Below the pieces are notes generated by a model. That model searched no databases, was not told the origin of the DNA, and saw nothing but the letters and a program-made list of their open reading frames with translations. A stretch of DNA of 64,000 bases from DASXAI01 sp963798445 (lineage in GTDB: Bacteria; Actinomycetota; Acidimicrobiia; Acidimicrobiales; Ilumatobacteraceae), in assembly GCA_963798445.1 (NCBI GenBank), contig CAWCTH010000002.1, positions 1,319,428 through 1,383,427 on the forward strand. Reading direction: 5' to 3'. Below are positions 38,126-49,194 of this stretch, one piece after another; position 1 is the first letter of the stretch, and every line of letters begins with the position of its first letter. The translations under genes and the position numbers were made by a program.

Positions 38126-38337
38126 TTTGAATCGCCCGCTGGTTGCTTTTTGCCATGTATTTATTACATTCGCAAGTTGATCAACGATGAACTGAATTGG
38201 CGTCCGCTACCGTCCCTCTTCTTAAACCCGTCCCGTTGCCCCCGCCGCCTGCGGTGATCGATTCCTCCAATGGAGGGTGAAACGCGGCATTACTCCACCG
38301 CCTTTGTATCCGCCCGCCGGTCCGCTAGGCTCGCGCC

Positions 38338-39816
38338 ATGCAACTCAATGTCAACGACACGATCGTGGCCAAGGCCGGCGCCACCGACATCAACCGCGCC
38401 TTCGCCGCCCGGCCGCTGCCGGACGGACTGGTTCATCACGCTCGACGACGGCCAGCGCCGGCTCGCTCGACGCGATGCTGCAACCGGACGGCCGCTTCAA
38501 GCTGGTGCAGGCCGACGACACACGGCCGCCGCGAAGCCGATGCCGACGCCGCGACCGCCAAGGCGGTGTTTCAAAAATTTCTCGCCCACGATGCCAGCTG
38601 GCGCAAGGCCTGCGATTGGCGCGAGACGGGCGGTAAGAAATCGGGCGCCAAAAAATCCGGTGCCCAAAAATCCGGCGCGATGAAATTCATGCCGGACAGA
38701 AGGCCGATCGCCGGCCGCGCCGGCAACCAGCCGCCGCGATGGACCTTGGTGACGCTGACCGCCGTCATCGGCGCGGTCATGTTGATCGTGCTGCTCGCCC
38801 AGGTGAACCGCGGCCTGTTGCGGGCGATCGTGCCGTTTTCCGACTCCGGTCTTTTCTGGGTCGCACTGATCGCCGTGCCCTTCGTCACGCTGATTACGGT
38901 CGCGATCGTCAGCAAGCTCGCCGAATTCCGGCAGGCCGCGACCTGGACCCAGACCACCGGCCGCGTCTTACGGTCCGGCGTCGGCACCCAGCGCCGCCGC
39001 TTCGGCAACGAGCCGGAAACGGTCGTCAACGTGCCGGCGATCGAATACGAATTCACGGTCGATGGCCGCGTCGTGCGCGGCCGCCGCGTCGCGATCGGCG
39101 AGGACCCGACCGGCGTCAACACCGCGGCGGCGGTGGCGCGCTATCCGGCCGGCGCCGACGTGACGGTGTTCTACGACCCGGCCGATCCGGCCAACTGCGT
39201 GCTGGAGCGCGACCCGCCGATGGCGATCGCCGCGCCCGGCGTGCCGAACGCCTTGGCGAGCGTGGCGGCGTTGCTGGTGGCCTTGATCGCCTCGGTCTAT
39301 GCCTTGCTGACGCGCGGACCGGCTTTTGTCGCCGCGCATTTTCCCAAGGCCGCGCCGCACCCGGAACTGCCGGTCTACATTCTCTGCTTCGCGCTCGGCG
39401 CGCTGGCTTTTGCCTTGGCCTTTCGCCGCAGTTCGAAACAAGCCGCCGGCTGGCCGTCGGTGCCCGGCAAGATCCTGCGCAGCGAGACCGAGATGTTTCG
39501 CCAGCGCATCGGCAACGATCCCATCAACCTGCAGAACAAGCTCTATCGCCCGGTGGTGGAATATGCCTACGCCGTGCGCGGCCTCGACTATCGCGGCAGC
39601 CAGATCAAGCTGATGACCGTGCTCAGCGGCACGCAAAATTATGCCGAAAAACTGGCGGCGAAATATCCCGTCGGCGCCGCGGTCGCGGTTCACTACGATC
39701 CCGCCAACCCGGGCAGCGCGGCGCTGGAAAACCCGACCGGCCTGTGGTGGTTGTTGCTGGCGGTGGCCGGCGCCCTGGTCGCGCTGGCGGCTTACACGCT
39801 CGGGCTTTTTGCGTAA
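38338..39816 (+). CDS. Membrane protein with two DUF3592-like modules, N-terminal frameshifts
   Basis: About 490 residues. N-terminal soluble part (DTIVAKAGATDINRAF, WFITLDDGQ, LDAMLQPDGRFKLVQADD) needs three small frame changes between 38420 and 38530 that add to zero. A basic KKSGAKKSGAQKSGA linker leads to four or more membrane spans. Two similar modules follow: ATWTQTTGRVLRS, PAIEYEFTVDGRVVRGRR, VTVFYDPADPANCVLE and AGWPSVPGKILRSETEMF, VEYAYAVRGLDYRGSQIKL, VAVHYDPANPGSAALE, matching DUF3592. Function unknown. Ends overlapping the convergent next gene by 25 bases. Confidence 0.7.
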   Translation: MQLNVNDTIVAKAGATDINRAFAARPLPDGLVHHARRRPAPARSTRCCNRTAASSWCRPTTHGRREADADAATAKAVFQKFLAHDASWRKACDWRETGGKKSGAKKSGAQKSGAMKFMPDRRPIAGRAGNQPPRWTLVTLTAVIGAVMLIVLLAQVNRGLLRAIVPFSDSGLFWVALIAVPFVTLITVAIVSKLAEFRQAATWTQTTGRVLRSGVGTQRRRFGNEPETVVNVPAIEYEFTVDGRVVRGRRVAIGEDPTGVNTAAAVARYPAGADVTVFYDPADPANCVLERDPPMAIAAPGVPNALASVAALLVALIASVYALLTRGPAFVAAHFPKAAPHPELPVYILCFALGALAFALAFRRSSKQAAGWPSVPGKILRSETEMFRQRIGNDPINLQNKLYRPVVEYAYAVRGLDYRGSQIKLMTVLSGTQNYAEKLAAKYPVGAAVAVHYDPANPGSAALENPTGLWWLLLAVAGALVALAAYTLGLFA

Positions 39817-40178
39817 GCCGCAAGCCGCGCCATGCCGTAGACCAGCACGCCTGCCAGCAGCACGCTGCCGGGTTCGACGAGATTGGCGCGCGACAGGTGG
39901 CCGAACAGAATAAAGCGCGCCAGATAATACGACGGCGGCGCCAGCGCCAGACACCAGAGCGCGAGCGCGGCCTTGGTCCAGTCGGCGCGCGGCACGACGA
40001 GCGTGCCGGCGAGGATCGCCCAGAAGCTGGAGAACCCGACCAGCCAGTCCGGCTCCAAGAACGTCTGGTGGGTGATGTGGTGCCACAGCCAAACGCCGAC
40101 CTCGAACGCGAGGCCGAAGACGAGGATCGCCACGATCACGGCGCCCAGCCAGCGCGCCACCCGCAGGATTGTCGGCAT
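39792..40178 (-). CDS. Membrane protein of unknown function
   Basis: Intact, 128 residues with four predicted spans: WLGAVIVAILVFGLAFEVGVWLW, LVGFSSFWAILAGTLVV, ALALWCLALAPPSYYLA and GSVLLAGVLVYGMARLAA. No family recognised. Converges on and overlaps the preceding gene. Confidence 0.65.
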   Translation of the reverse strand: MPTILRVARWLGAVIVAILVFGLAFEVGVWLWHHITHQTFLEPDWLVGFSSFWAILAGTLVVPRADWTKAALALWCLALAPPSYYLARFILFGHLSRANLVEPGSVLLAGVLVYGMARLAAYAKSPSV

Positions 40179-40437
40179 CGTTGTCGTCCTTCGGTTGACG
40201 CGATGCCGCGCGGCGGATGCGTGTGGATAGTCGCGGGAGTAAGGGTGAGGGAAGGGGACGAGTCAAATGAGGCGGAAGGACGTCGTCCCGGCCATCCCGC
40301 CGCGCCTGTGCCTCACCGGAACTCACCTAAGACGATGCGGAACTCCCTGATTCCCATTCGTATTTTTCTTCGTCCCGCTGCTAGGCTTTGAACCAAACGC
40401 GGCGGGGATGCGACTAACCGCAAATGGGGGTGGCGCG

Positions 40438-41550
40438 ATGTCGATCACACGGCACTGGATGCGGACGATCATGCTGTGCGCGGCGATGGCCGCCGCCGGC
40501 GCAAACCAATCGCGCGCCGCCGAACCGGAAACGCCGGTCGGCGGCAAACAGGTGCGCTGGCAGCAGGGCTATTGGAGCGCGGTGCCGCAGGTGCGCAACG
40601 GCCAGGTGACGCAATGCGTGCTGGTGTCGCGGCGGTCGCGCGCCGGCCGCGACGGCGAAATCGCCACCAATCTGAGTTTGAATATCGGGCGCGGCGCCGG
40701 CTTCGCCATCGCCGTGCGCGACGCCGGCCTCGCGCTCGGCCGCGTGATGGACGATCAGGCCGAAATCGTGCTCGACGGCGGCCAAGTGTTTCCGGCGGTC
40801 GGCTTTGACGTCACGGCGACCGCCTTTGCGCTGCATCCCGGCGACGCCGCCGCGATGCTGGCGGCCCTCGGCAAGACGGCGACGGTGCGGTTGCGCTCGG
40901 ACGGCGCCGGCCTCGACACCGGCGCCATCGCGCTCGATCTGCCGCACGACGCGCTGGCCTGGCTCAAGCGGTGCGGCGAGACCTTCAAGATCGCGATCGA
41001 TCGCCCGAGCGCGCCCAATGCGCCGGCGCTGCCGACGCCGCGCAGCGCCAAGGTCGCGCCCGTCAAGCCGACCGCGGCCGGCCCGCCCGGCATCGAGGAC
41101 AAGCAGAACATCAGCGGCTGGGATGCGTCCGAACTGCGCGTGCGCGACGGCACCGTCGCGGTCTGCATGATCCGGCGGCATTACGTGACCGGCTCGGAAA
41201 AGGACGCGCGCCGGCTCGGCACCTTCCTGATGGTCAGCCGCGCCAAGGGTCTGGTCCTGATGCTGAAGGATTCCAACCTCGACCTGAAAGCCGGGCAGCC
41301 GATTACCGCGACGCTGTCAGCCGACGGCAAACCGTTCACCGGTTTTTCGGCGCAAGGGATCAGCAAAGACGAGATCATGATTTATCCGCAGCACGGCGTG
41401 GCGCTGGCGGCGGCGCTGGAAGCCGGCGTGCGTGTCGACTTCAAGGCCAAGATCGGCGGCCTGGAATTTCCGGTGCAGAGCGGCGTGGTCGGCTGGCTGC
41501 GCGCCTGTTCGCGGCGTCATGGCATCGCGATCGAGCCCGGTATGCGTTAG
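40438..41550 (+). CDS. Secreted protein with two homologous halves
   Basis: Intact, 370 residues from ATG 40438; GGGGGTGG lies just upstream. Signal peptide MRTIMLCAAMAAAGANQSRAAE. Two repeats of about 150 residues: first WSAVPQVRNGQVTQCVLVSRRS to HDALAWLKRCGE, second WDASELRVRDGTVAVCMIRRHY to VVGWLRACSRRHG. Each has one Cys near its start and one near its end, so each half probably forms a disulfide. The organisation recalls invasion-associated locus B-type proteins but I cannot assign the family firmly. Confidence 0.7.
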   Translation: MSITRHWMRTIMLCAAMAAAGANQSRAAEPETPVGGKQVRWQQGYWSAVPQVRNGQVTQCVLVSRRSRAGRDGEIATNLSLNIGRGAGFAIAVRDAGLALGRVMDDQAEIVLDGGQVFPAVGFDVTATAFALHPGDAAAMLAALGKTATVRLRSDGAGLDTGAIALDLPHDALAWLKRCGETFKIAIDRPSAPNAPALPTPRSAKVAPVKPTAAGPPGIEDKQNISGWDASELRVRDGTVAVCMIRRHYVTGSEKDARRLGTFLMVSRAKGLVLMLKDSNLDLKAGQPITATLSADGKPFTGFSAQGISKDEIMIYPQHGVALAAALEAGVRVDFKAKIGGLEFPVQSGVVGWLRACSRRHGIAIEPGMR

Positions 41551-41565
41551 CGAGTCGCGGCGGGC

Positions 41566-44463
<2,898 letters not shown>

Positions 44464-44682
44464 GCCGGCAATATGGGGCGAGTCCGGCGGCGGCGAAAGG
44501 GCGGTTAGTGGGGCACAACGCCTGACTTGGCTTCGCCAAGAGGTTTTTTCGGTGCATGACCGCCGCAAAACTGACGATCGCGGTTGCGCGTAAGTAAATT
44601 GCTCACAATTTTTGTGCGAGAAAAGGCCCCACGCCAAAAAGACCGACCTGCCGACAATCACCGATCTGATGTGTGAAACGCC

Positions 44683-46176
44683 ATGACTGACCTGCCCGCC
44701 GATTCCTCCGCAACAGAACCGGTCTTCGACGCCAGCGGCGGTATTTTCGATCTGGCGCCGGTGTCGCTGTGGCTCGAGGACTACAGCGGTGTCAAAGCGC
44801 TGTTCGAGGCGTGGCGGCGGGCCGGGGTGACCTCGCTGCGCGATCACCTGAATGGCGAACCGGCCCGGATCAAGGAATGCGCCAGCCGCATCCGGGTGCT
44901 GCAGGTCAACCGCAAGACGCTCGACCTGTTTGCCGCCAAGGACCTCGACCATCTGGTGACCAACCTTGACCGGGTGTTCCGCGACGACATGCTGACGACC
45001 CATATCGAGGAACTCGTGCAGCTCTGGGAAGGCAAGACCGAGTTCTCCAGCAATGCGGTCAACTACACGCTGGCCGGCGACCGGCTCGATATCCAGCTCA
45101 AGGCGACGATCCTGCCGGGTTACGAGGACACTTGGGAACGCGTGCTCCTCGCCACCGAGGACGTCACCGACCGCGAGGACGCGCGCCGTCTGCTGGTCGG
45201 CAGCGAGAACTATGCGCGCGGCCTGTTCGCGCACTCGCCGGTGTCGCTCTGGGTCGAGGATTTCTCCGGCGTCAAGGATCTGATCGACGAGGTGCGGGCG
45301 CAGGGCATCACCGACCTGCGCGTCTTCACCGACGTGCACGAGGAATTCGTGCAGCGCTGCATCAGCGAAATCCGCATCATCGACGTCAACCAGCATACGC
45401 TCGAATTGTTCGGCGCCCCCAACAAGGAGACTTTACTGCGCGGCCTGCCGTCGATCATGCGCGACGAGATGGAGCCGTGCTTCCGCGAGCAATTGATCGA
45501 CCTGTGGGACGGCAAGCTGTTTCAGCAGCGCGAGGTCGTCAATTATGCGCTCGACGGCGGCAAACTGAACTTGCTGCTGCAGTTCTCGGTGTTCCCGGAC
45601 CGCGAACACGACTGGTCGCTGGTGCAGGTCGCGCTGACCGACATCACCGCGCGCAAGAAAGCGGAAGCCTACCTCGAATATCTCGGCAGCCACGACGCGC
45701 TGACCAAGCTCTCCAACCGTTCGTTTTTCGCCGACGAATTGAACCGGCTGGAACGCAAGGGGCCGTGGCCGGTCACCATCATCATGATCGACCTCAACGG
45801 TCTGAAGGCGGCCAACGACGAACTCGGCCACGCCGCCGGCGACGCGCTGCTGCGGCGGGCCGGCGAGGTGCTCAATTCGATCGTCGACAAGCCGGCGCGC
45901 GCGGCGCGCATCGGCGGCGACGAGTTCGCCGTGATCCTGCCGAACGTCGAGCAGGCCGAAGGCGAGGCGATGATGAAGGTGATCGACGATCTGGTCGCGA
46001 TCAACAACGAGTTCTACACCGACCTGCCGCTCAGCCTGTCGATGGGCCTGGCGACCAGCGCGCCGGGCGAGCGGCTGGAAGCCGTGGTCAAGCGCGCCGA
46101 CCTGGCGATGCTGAAGGCCAAGCGCGAGCACTACACGCGGGCGGAGCACGACCGCCGGGCGCTTGAGCTGCTGTAA
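44683..46176 (+). CDS. Diguanylate cyclase (GGDEF) with duplicated PAS-like sensor module
   Basis: Intact, 497 residues. Two related sensor modules: residues about 23-165 starting APVSLWLEDYSGVKALFE and about 183-325 starting SPVSLWVEDFSGVKDLID, each ending in a heptad-rich linker (ATEDVTDREDARRL, ALTDITARKKAEAYL). The GGDEF domain reads HDALTKLSNRSFF, MIDLNGLKAANDELGHAAGD and ARIGGDEFAVILP, so it should make c-di-GMP. The inhibitory RxxD site expected nine to six residues before GGDEF is not present. No EAL domain. The duplicated WLEDYSGVK type module is uncommon; ligand unknown. Divergent from uvrB. Confidence 0.88.
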   Translation: MTDLPADSSATEPVFDASGGIFDLAPVSLWLEDYSGVKALFEAWRRAGVTSLRDHLNGEPARIKECASRIRVLQVNRKTLDLFAAKDLDHLVTNLDRVFRDDMLTTHIEELVQLWEGKTEFSSNAVNYTLAGDRLDIQLKATILPGYEDTWERVLLATEDVTDREDARRLLVGSENYARGLFAHSPVSLWVEDFSGVKDLIDEVRAQGITDLRVFTDVHEEFVQRCISEIRIIDVNQHTLELFGAPNKETLLRGLPSIMRDEMEPCFREQLIDLWDGKLFQQREVVNYALDGGKLNLLLQFSVFPDREHDWSLVQVALTDITARKKAEAYLEYLGSHDALTKLSNRSFFADELNRLERKGPWPVTIIMIDLNGLKAANDELGHAAGDALLRRAGEVLNSIVDKPARAARIGGDEFAVILPNVEQAEGEAMMKVIDDLVAINNEFYTDLPLSLSMGLATSAPGERLEAVVKRADLAMLKAKREHYTRAEHDRRALELL

Positions 46177-46393
46177 GCGGCGGACCGCAAGCCGGCATAA
46201 GATCGGCCGGACTGCCGGGTTTCATCTTTAAGGCGTGTTTAGGCCGTCAGCCGATGGCCCGGAGTTTCCGCGACCTTCGCCGTATCACTGAATTTATTTG
46301 TCGATATGATGTGAACCGGCTGGCGCGCCTGCGCGACCAACCGTCAGGACGACGTCGTTCGATTTTATTTAATCTGGCAGTGCGGAGGCCGAT

Positions 46394-47383
46394 ATGCGCT
46401 TGGCTGAACTGACGGGGCGGCGCCGGCCGCTGGCGGGCGCGGTCTTCGGCGCCGCGATTTTTGCTGTTCTGAGCGCGCCGGCTTTGGCGCAGACCTGGAG
46501 CGAGCCGAAATACAACCCGGAGGTCGGCAGCACCTGGTCGGTGGTGTCGGTGTCGGACAGCGAGGATATGCGTCCCGGCGGGCAGCGTCTGACGCAGCAA
46601 ATCAGGAGCCGCACCGAATTCACCATCGATGAAAAGCTGCCCGACGGATTTCGTATTTCCTACGTCACCCGCGAGATCAAGATCGTGGGTAACGCGCCGG
46701 GGAATCAGATCGCCGAAATGGCCTTCTCGGCGATGAAGGACATTGTCGTCCACGGCCGTACCGATGCCTCCGGCAAGCCGGTGGCGGTCGAAAACTTCGA
46801 CGAAGTGAAGTCCACCATGCGCACCGTGATCGCGCGGATGACGCAGGCTTTCGAGAAGCAGCCCAAGGTGGCCGACGTCGTCCGCCAGATGATGAGCGGC
46901 ATTCTCGATGTCGGGCCGGCGCGCGCGGCGGAAGTCTACATGGAGGATTTGCCGCCGTTGGCGGCGGGGCAGACCACCGGCATCGTGCCGGGCGGCGTGC
47001 GTCGCCAGAACGAGTCGACGCCAAGCCCCATCGGCGCCGGCGCGATGAAATCGACGCTGGAAACGCGGCTCGAGTCGTTCGATGCCGCGAGCGGCAAGGC
47101 GCGCTATGTTCGCAAGCGCGTGTTCGACAAGGACTCGATGAGAACGGTCGTTCTGGCGCTGAGCGAGAAGTTGATGTCGGCGACCGACAAAAAGGCGCAG
47201 ACGCCCGAGATCCTGCGGCAGATCAAAGACATTTCCTTCGATATCGAATCGGAAGCGGTCATCAGCGTCGAGGGCGGCATGACGCGCAGGATCGACGACC
47301 GTTCGGTCACGACCGCGCGTCTGATGGGCCACCAGATGCGCAAGGTCGAAAAGAAGACGGTCGCCGTCACCCGGCTCAAGTAA
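46394..47383 (+). CDS. Secreted protein of unknown function (paralogue A)
   Basis: Intact, 329 residues. Signal peptide ends SAPALAQ. Mature part YNPEVGSTWSVVSVSDS, TEFTIDEKLPDGFRISYV, VHGRTDASGKPVAVEN, MEDLPPLAAGQTTGIVPG, ISVEGGMTRRIDDRSVTT, ending KKTVAVTRLK. It aligns with the gene at 51325, which shares YDPPVGSRWTI, LTIEEKTAAGFRIAY, TDRAGKPLRVEN and MEVAGGMTRVLREQ. The family is unknown to me. Periplasmic or surface location inferred from the signal peptide. Confidence 0.72.
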   Translation: MRLAELTGRRRPLAGAVFGAAIFAVLSAPALAQTWSEPKYNPEVGSTWSVVSVSDSEDMRPGGQRLTQQIRSRTEFTIDEKLPDGFRISYVTREIKIVGNAPGNQIAEMAFSAMKDIVVHGRTDASGKPVAVENFDEVKSTMRTVIARMTQAFEKQPKVADVVRQMMSGILDVGPARAAEVYMEDLPPLAAGQTTGIVPGGVRRQNESTPSPIGAGAMKSTLETRLESFDAASGKARYVRKRVFDKDSMRTVVLALSEKLMSATDKKAQTPEILRQIKDISFDIESEAVISVEGGMTRRIDDRSVTTARLMGHQMRKVEKKTVAVTRLK

Positions 47384-47457
47384 CCCGGCTGGCCCTTGAC
47401 CGGCGCGGGGAGGCGGTCACACTGCGCGACCAGACCTCACGCGCGGAAGGATATCCG

Positions 47458-47707
47458 ATGCTCGCGTTGCGCCCATCTTGCGAATGCTGCGACAAGGATC
47501 TGCCGCCGGACGGCCGCCGACGCCATGATCTGCACCTTCGAATGCACGTTCTGCCGCGATTGCGTCGACACCAAGCTCGGCGGGGTGTGTCCGAACTGCG
47601 GCGGCAATTTCTCAGCCCGCCCGATCCGGCCGGCGAACAAGCTGGCGAAATATCCGCCGTCGACGACGCGGGTGTTCAAGCCGCAGGGCTGCGGCGAGGC
47701 GGCCTAA
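47458..47707 (+). CDS. DUF1272 domain-containing protein, one frameshift
   Basis: Short Cys-rich protein. Start MLALRPSCECCDKDLPPD at 47458 with GGAAGGA upstream. After a shift near 47518: MICTFECTFCRDCVDTKLGG and VCPNCGGNFSARPIRPANKL, ending KPQGCGEAA. The Cys pairs (CECC, CTFCRDC, CPNC) match DUF1272 and probably bind zinc. About 82 residues. Its stop codon overlaps the end of the convergent next gene by four bases. Confidence 0.85.
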
Positions 47708-48003
47708 AACCCCTTCACCACTTCCTTGACGTGCTCGACTTCGCGGCGGCGCGGCAAAGCAATGGCCGACCAGCTTGCGCCAGTCCTGGAAATCGGCCGA
47801 CTCGCGGAAATCGACCGTGTGGTTTTCCAGCGTGCCCCATTGCACGAACAGCCGGTAGCGCTGCGGCTTTTCGTGCGAGCGGTGCAGGCTCATGCCGAGC
47901 AGCCTTTGGCGCGCTTGAACAAGGGCGCGGCCTGCGTCACGCCGTTTTCGAATTCGGCTTCCATGCCGGGCTTGACGTCGATCTGGGCGATTTCGAGGAT
48001 CAT
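47704..48003 (-). CDS. Antibiotic biosynthesis monooxygenase (ABM) domain protein, frameshifted
   Basis: Small ferredoxin-like alpha/beta protein of about 98 residues. Start MILEIAQIDVKPGMEAEFEN at 48003; after a shift near 47900, RYRLFVQWGTLENHTVDFRES and DFQDWRKLVGHCFAAPP, then after another near 47745 EVEHVKEVVKGF. The HTVDFRES ... FQDWR motif is that of ABM-type monooxygenases such as quinol monooxygenase YgiN relatives. Most are involved in small-molecule oxidation; substrate unknown. Confidence 0.8.
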
Positions 48004-48082
48004 GGTGCGTTTCCCGATAAAGGCTTTGGCGCCGGCGGCGCGAGGTCGCGGCATTATGGGCGACGCGGCGCGTGGCGCAAGA

Positions 48083-49111
48083 CTACAACGCCCGTAACCT
48101 TCGCAGTGCCCAGTAGCTGATGCCGCCGGCGGCAAAGGCGATCAGCATCGCCCACCAGGTGCCGCCGTCGCTGTTCTGAAATGGTAGGTCCTTGGTGTTC
48201 ATGCCGAAAAAGCCGGTGACCAAAGTCGGCGGCAGAAGGCAGGCGGTCAGGATCGACAGCGTGAACAGCCGCTTGTTGGTGAGCGCGCTGGCCTTGGCGG
48301 CGGCCTCGTCGAGCAGCAGCCGTGCCCGTTCGTGCAGGGACCCGACTTCGTGGTCGATCGCGTCGAGCTTTTGCGCCAGGACGCCGATCGCTTCGGCCAC
48401 CGGCATGTGATGGGCGGCCAGCCGCGGCTCAAGCCGGTTGAACATGATCTTGAGCTGCGCGAGTTGGCGGTGCACGCGTACCGCCTGCAGGCGCACGCGG
48501 CCGATGCGGTGCTGCTCGTCGGCCGGCGCCTCATGCATGACGTTTTCCTCGACGCGGTCGAGTTCGTCGCCGAGCCGTTCGGCCATCCGGCCGATGGCGT
48601 CGGCGAACTGGTCGACGACGGCATCGAGAAGCGAGACCGGGGTCGGGAAGCGCTTGCCGCATTCGATGGCGCGCCGGTTGCTCTCGATCGAATGCACCGG
48701 CTGTTGCCGTGCCGTAATCATCATGCGTTCGGTCATGACGAAACGCAGGCGCACCAGATCGTCGCCGGGATGCGTCAATTCCTGATGCAGGTCCGGCACC
48801 ACGCCGACGATTTCATGGCCGAGAATATCGAGACGCAGATGCTTGTCCGGTCCGGCCAGCACCTCGCGCGCCATCTCGGACAAGGGCGCGTCGTTCGCGA
48901 TCCAACTGCGGCAACGGTTGTCGGCGAGCGCCAGATGCACCCACATCCAGCTGCCGTCGTGCTCGGCAAGCGCAGCATTGACCCGATCGCTCGGCACCGG
49001 TTCGGCGCCGCCGTCGGCGCGGAAGCGATAGGCCCAGACGATGCCGGTGGCCGGGTTGGCATCGGCGGTGTCGATGGCGGTTTTGTCGGCGCCGGTTTTA
49101 TCAAATTTCAT
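48083..49111 (-). CDS. Magnesium/zinc transporter, CorA/ZntB family
   Basis: Intact, 342 residues from ATG 49111. Large cytoplasmic domain (residues 1-275) with helices such as DQFADAIGRMAERLGDELDRVEE, then two membrane spans at the C-terminus. The first span ends in the ion-entrance signature GMN of the CorA family (GFFGMNTKDLPF). The ZntB subgroup, which exports zinc, often has WVHLALADN-like N-termini as here, so zinc is a reasonable guess; sequence alone does not decide between magnesium and zinc. Confidence 0.85.
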   Translation of the reverse strand: MKFDKTGADKTAIDTADANPATGIVWAYRFRADGGAEPVPSDRVNAALAEHDGSWMWVHLALADNRCRSWIANDAPLSEMAREVLAGPDKHLRLDILGHEIVGVVPDLHQELTHPGDDLVRLRFVMTERMMITARQQPVHSIESNRRAIECGKRFPTPVSLLDAVVDQFADAIGRMAERLGDELDRVEENVMHEAPADEQHRIGRVRLQAVRVHRQLAQLKIMFNRLEPRLAAHHMPVAEAIGVLAQKLDAIDHEVGSLHERARLLLDEAAAKASALTNKRLFTLSILTACLLPPTLVTGFFGMNTKDLPFQNSDGGTWWAMLIAFAAGGISYWALRRLRAL

Positions 49112-49194
49112 GGCCTCACTCTCTCCGTGGCTGTCGCCCGGGAAGAGAGTGACACATCGTGTGACAAGGCGATGACAGCGCGGCCGAGGGCTTT

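Noticed and set aside
36015..38230. Prophage remnant
   Set aside because: Only two phage-associated genes are present, with no integrase, structural or lysis gene in the window.
38739..40391. 550-residue plus-strand frame overlapping the DUF3592 gene
   Set aside because: Another frame over the same DNA codes for the DUF3592 modules with membrane spans; this one is Arg-rich.
44464..45396. Open continuation upstream of uvrB on the minus strand, which would give a 1119-residue protein
   Set aside because: It is antisense to the intact GGDEF gene, has no homology and begins far before the family-like MAKSPSKK start.
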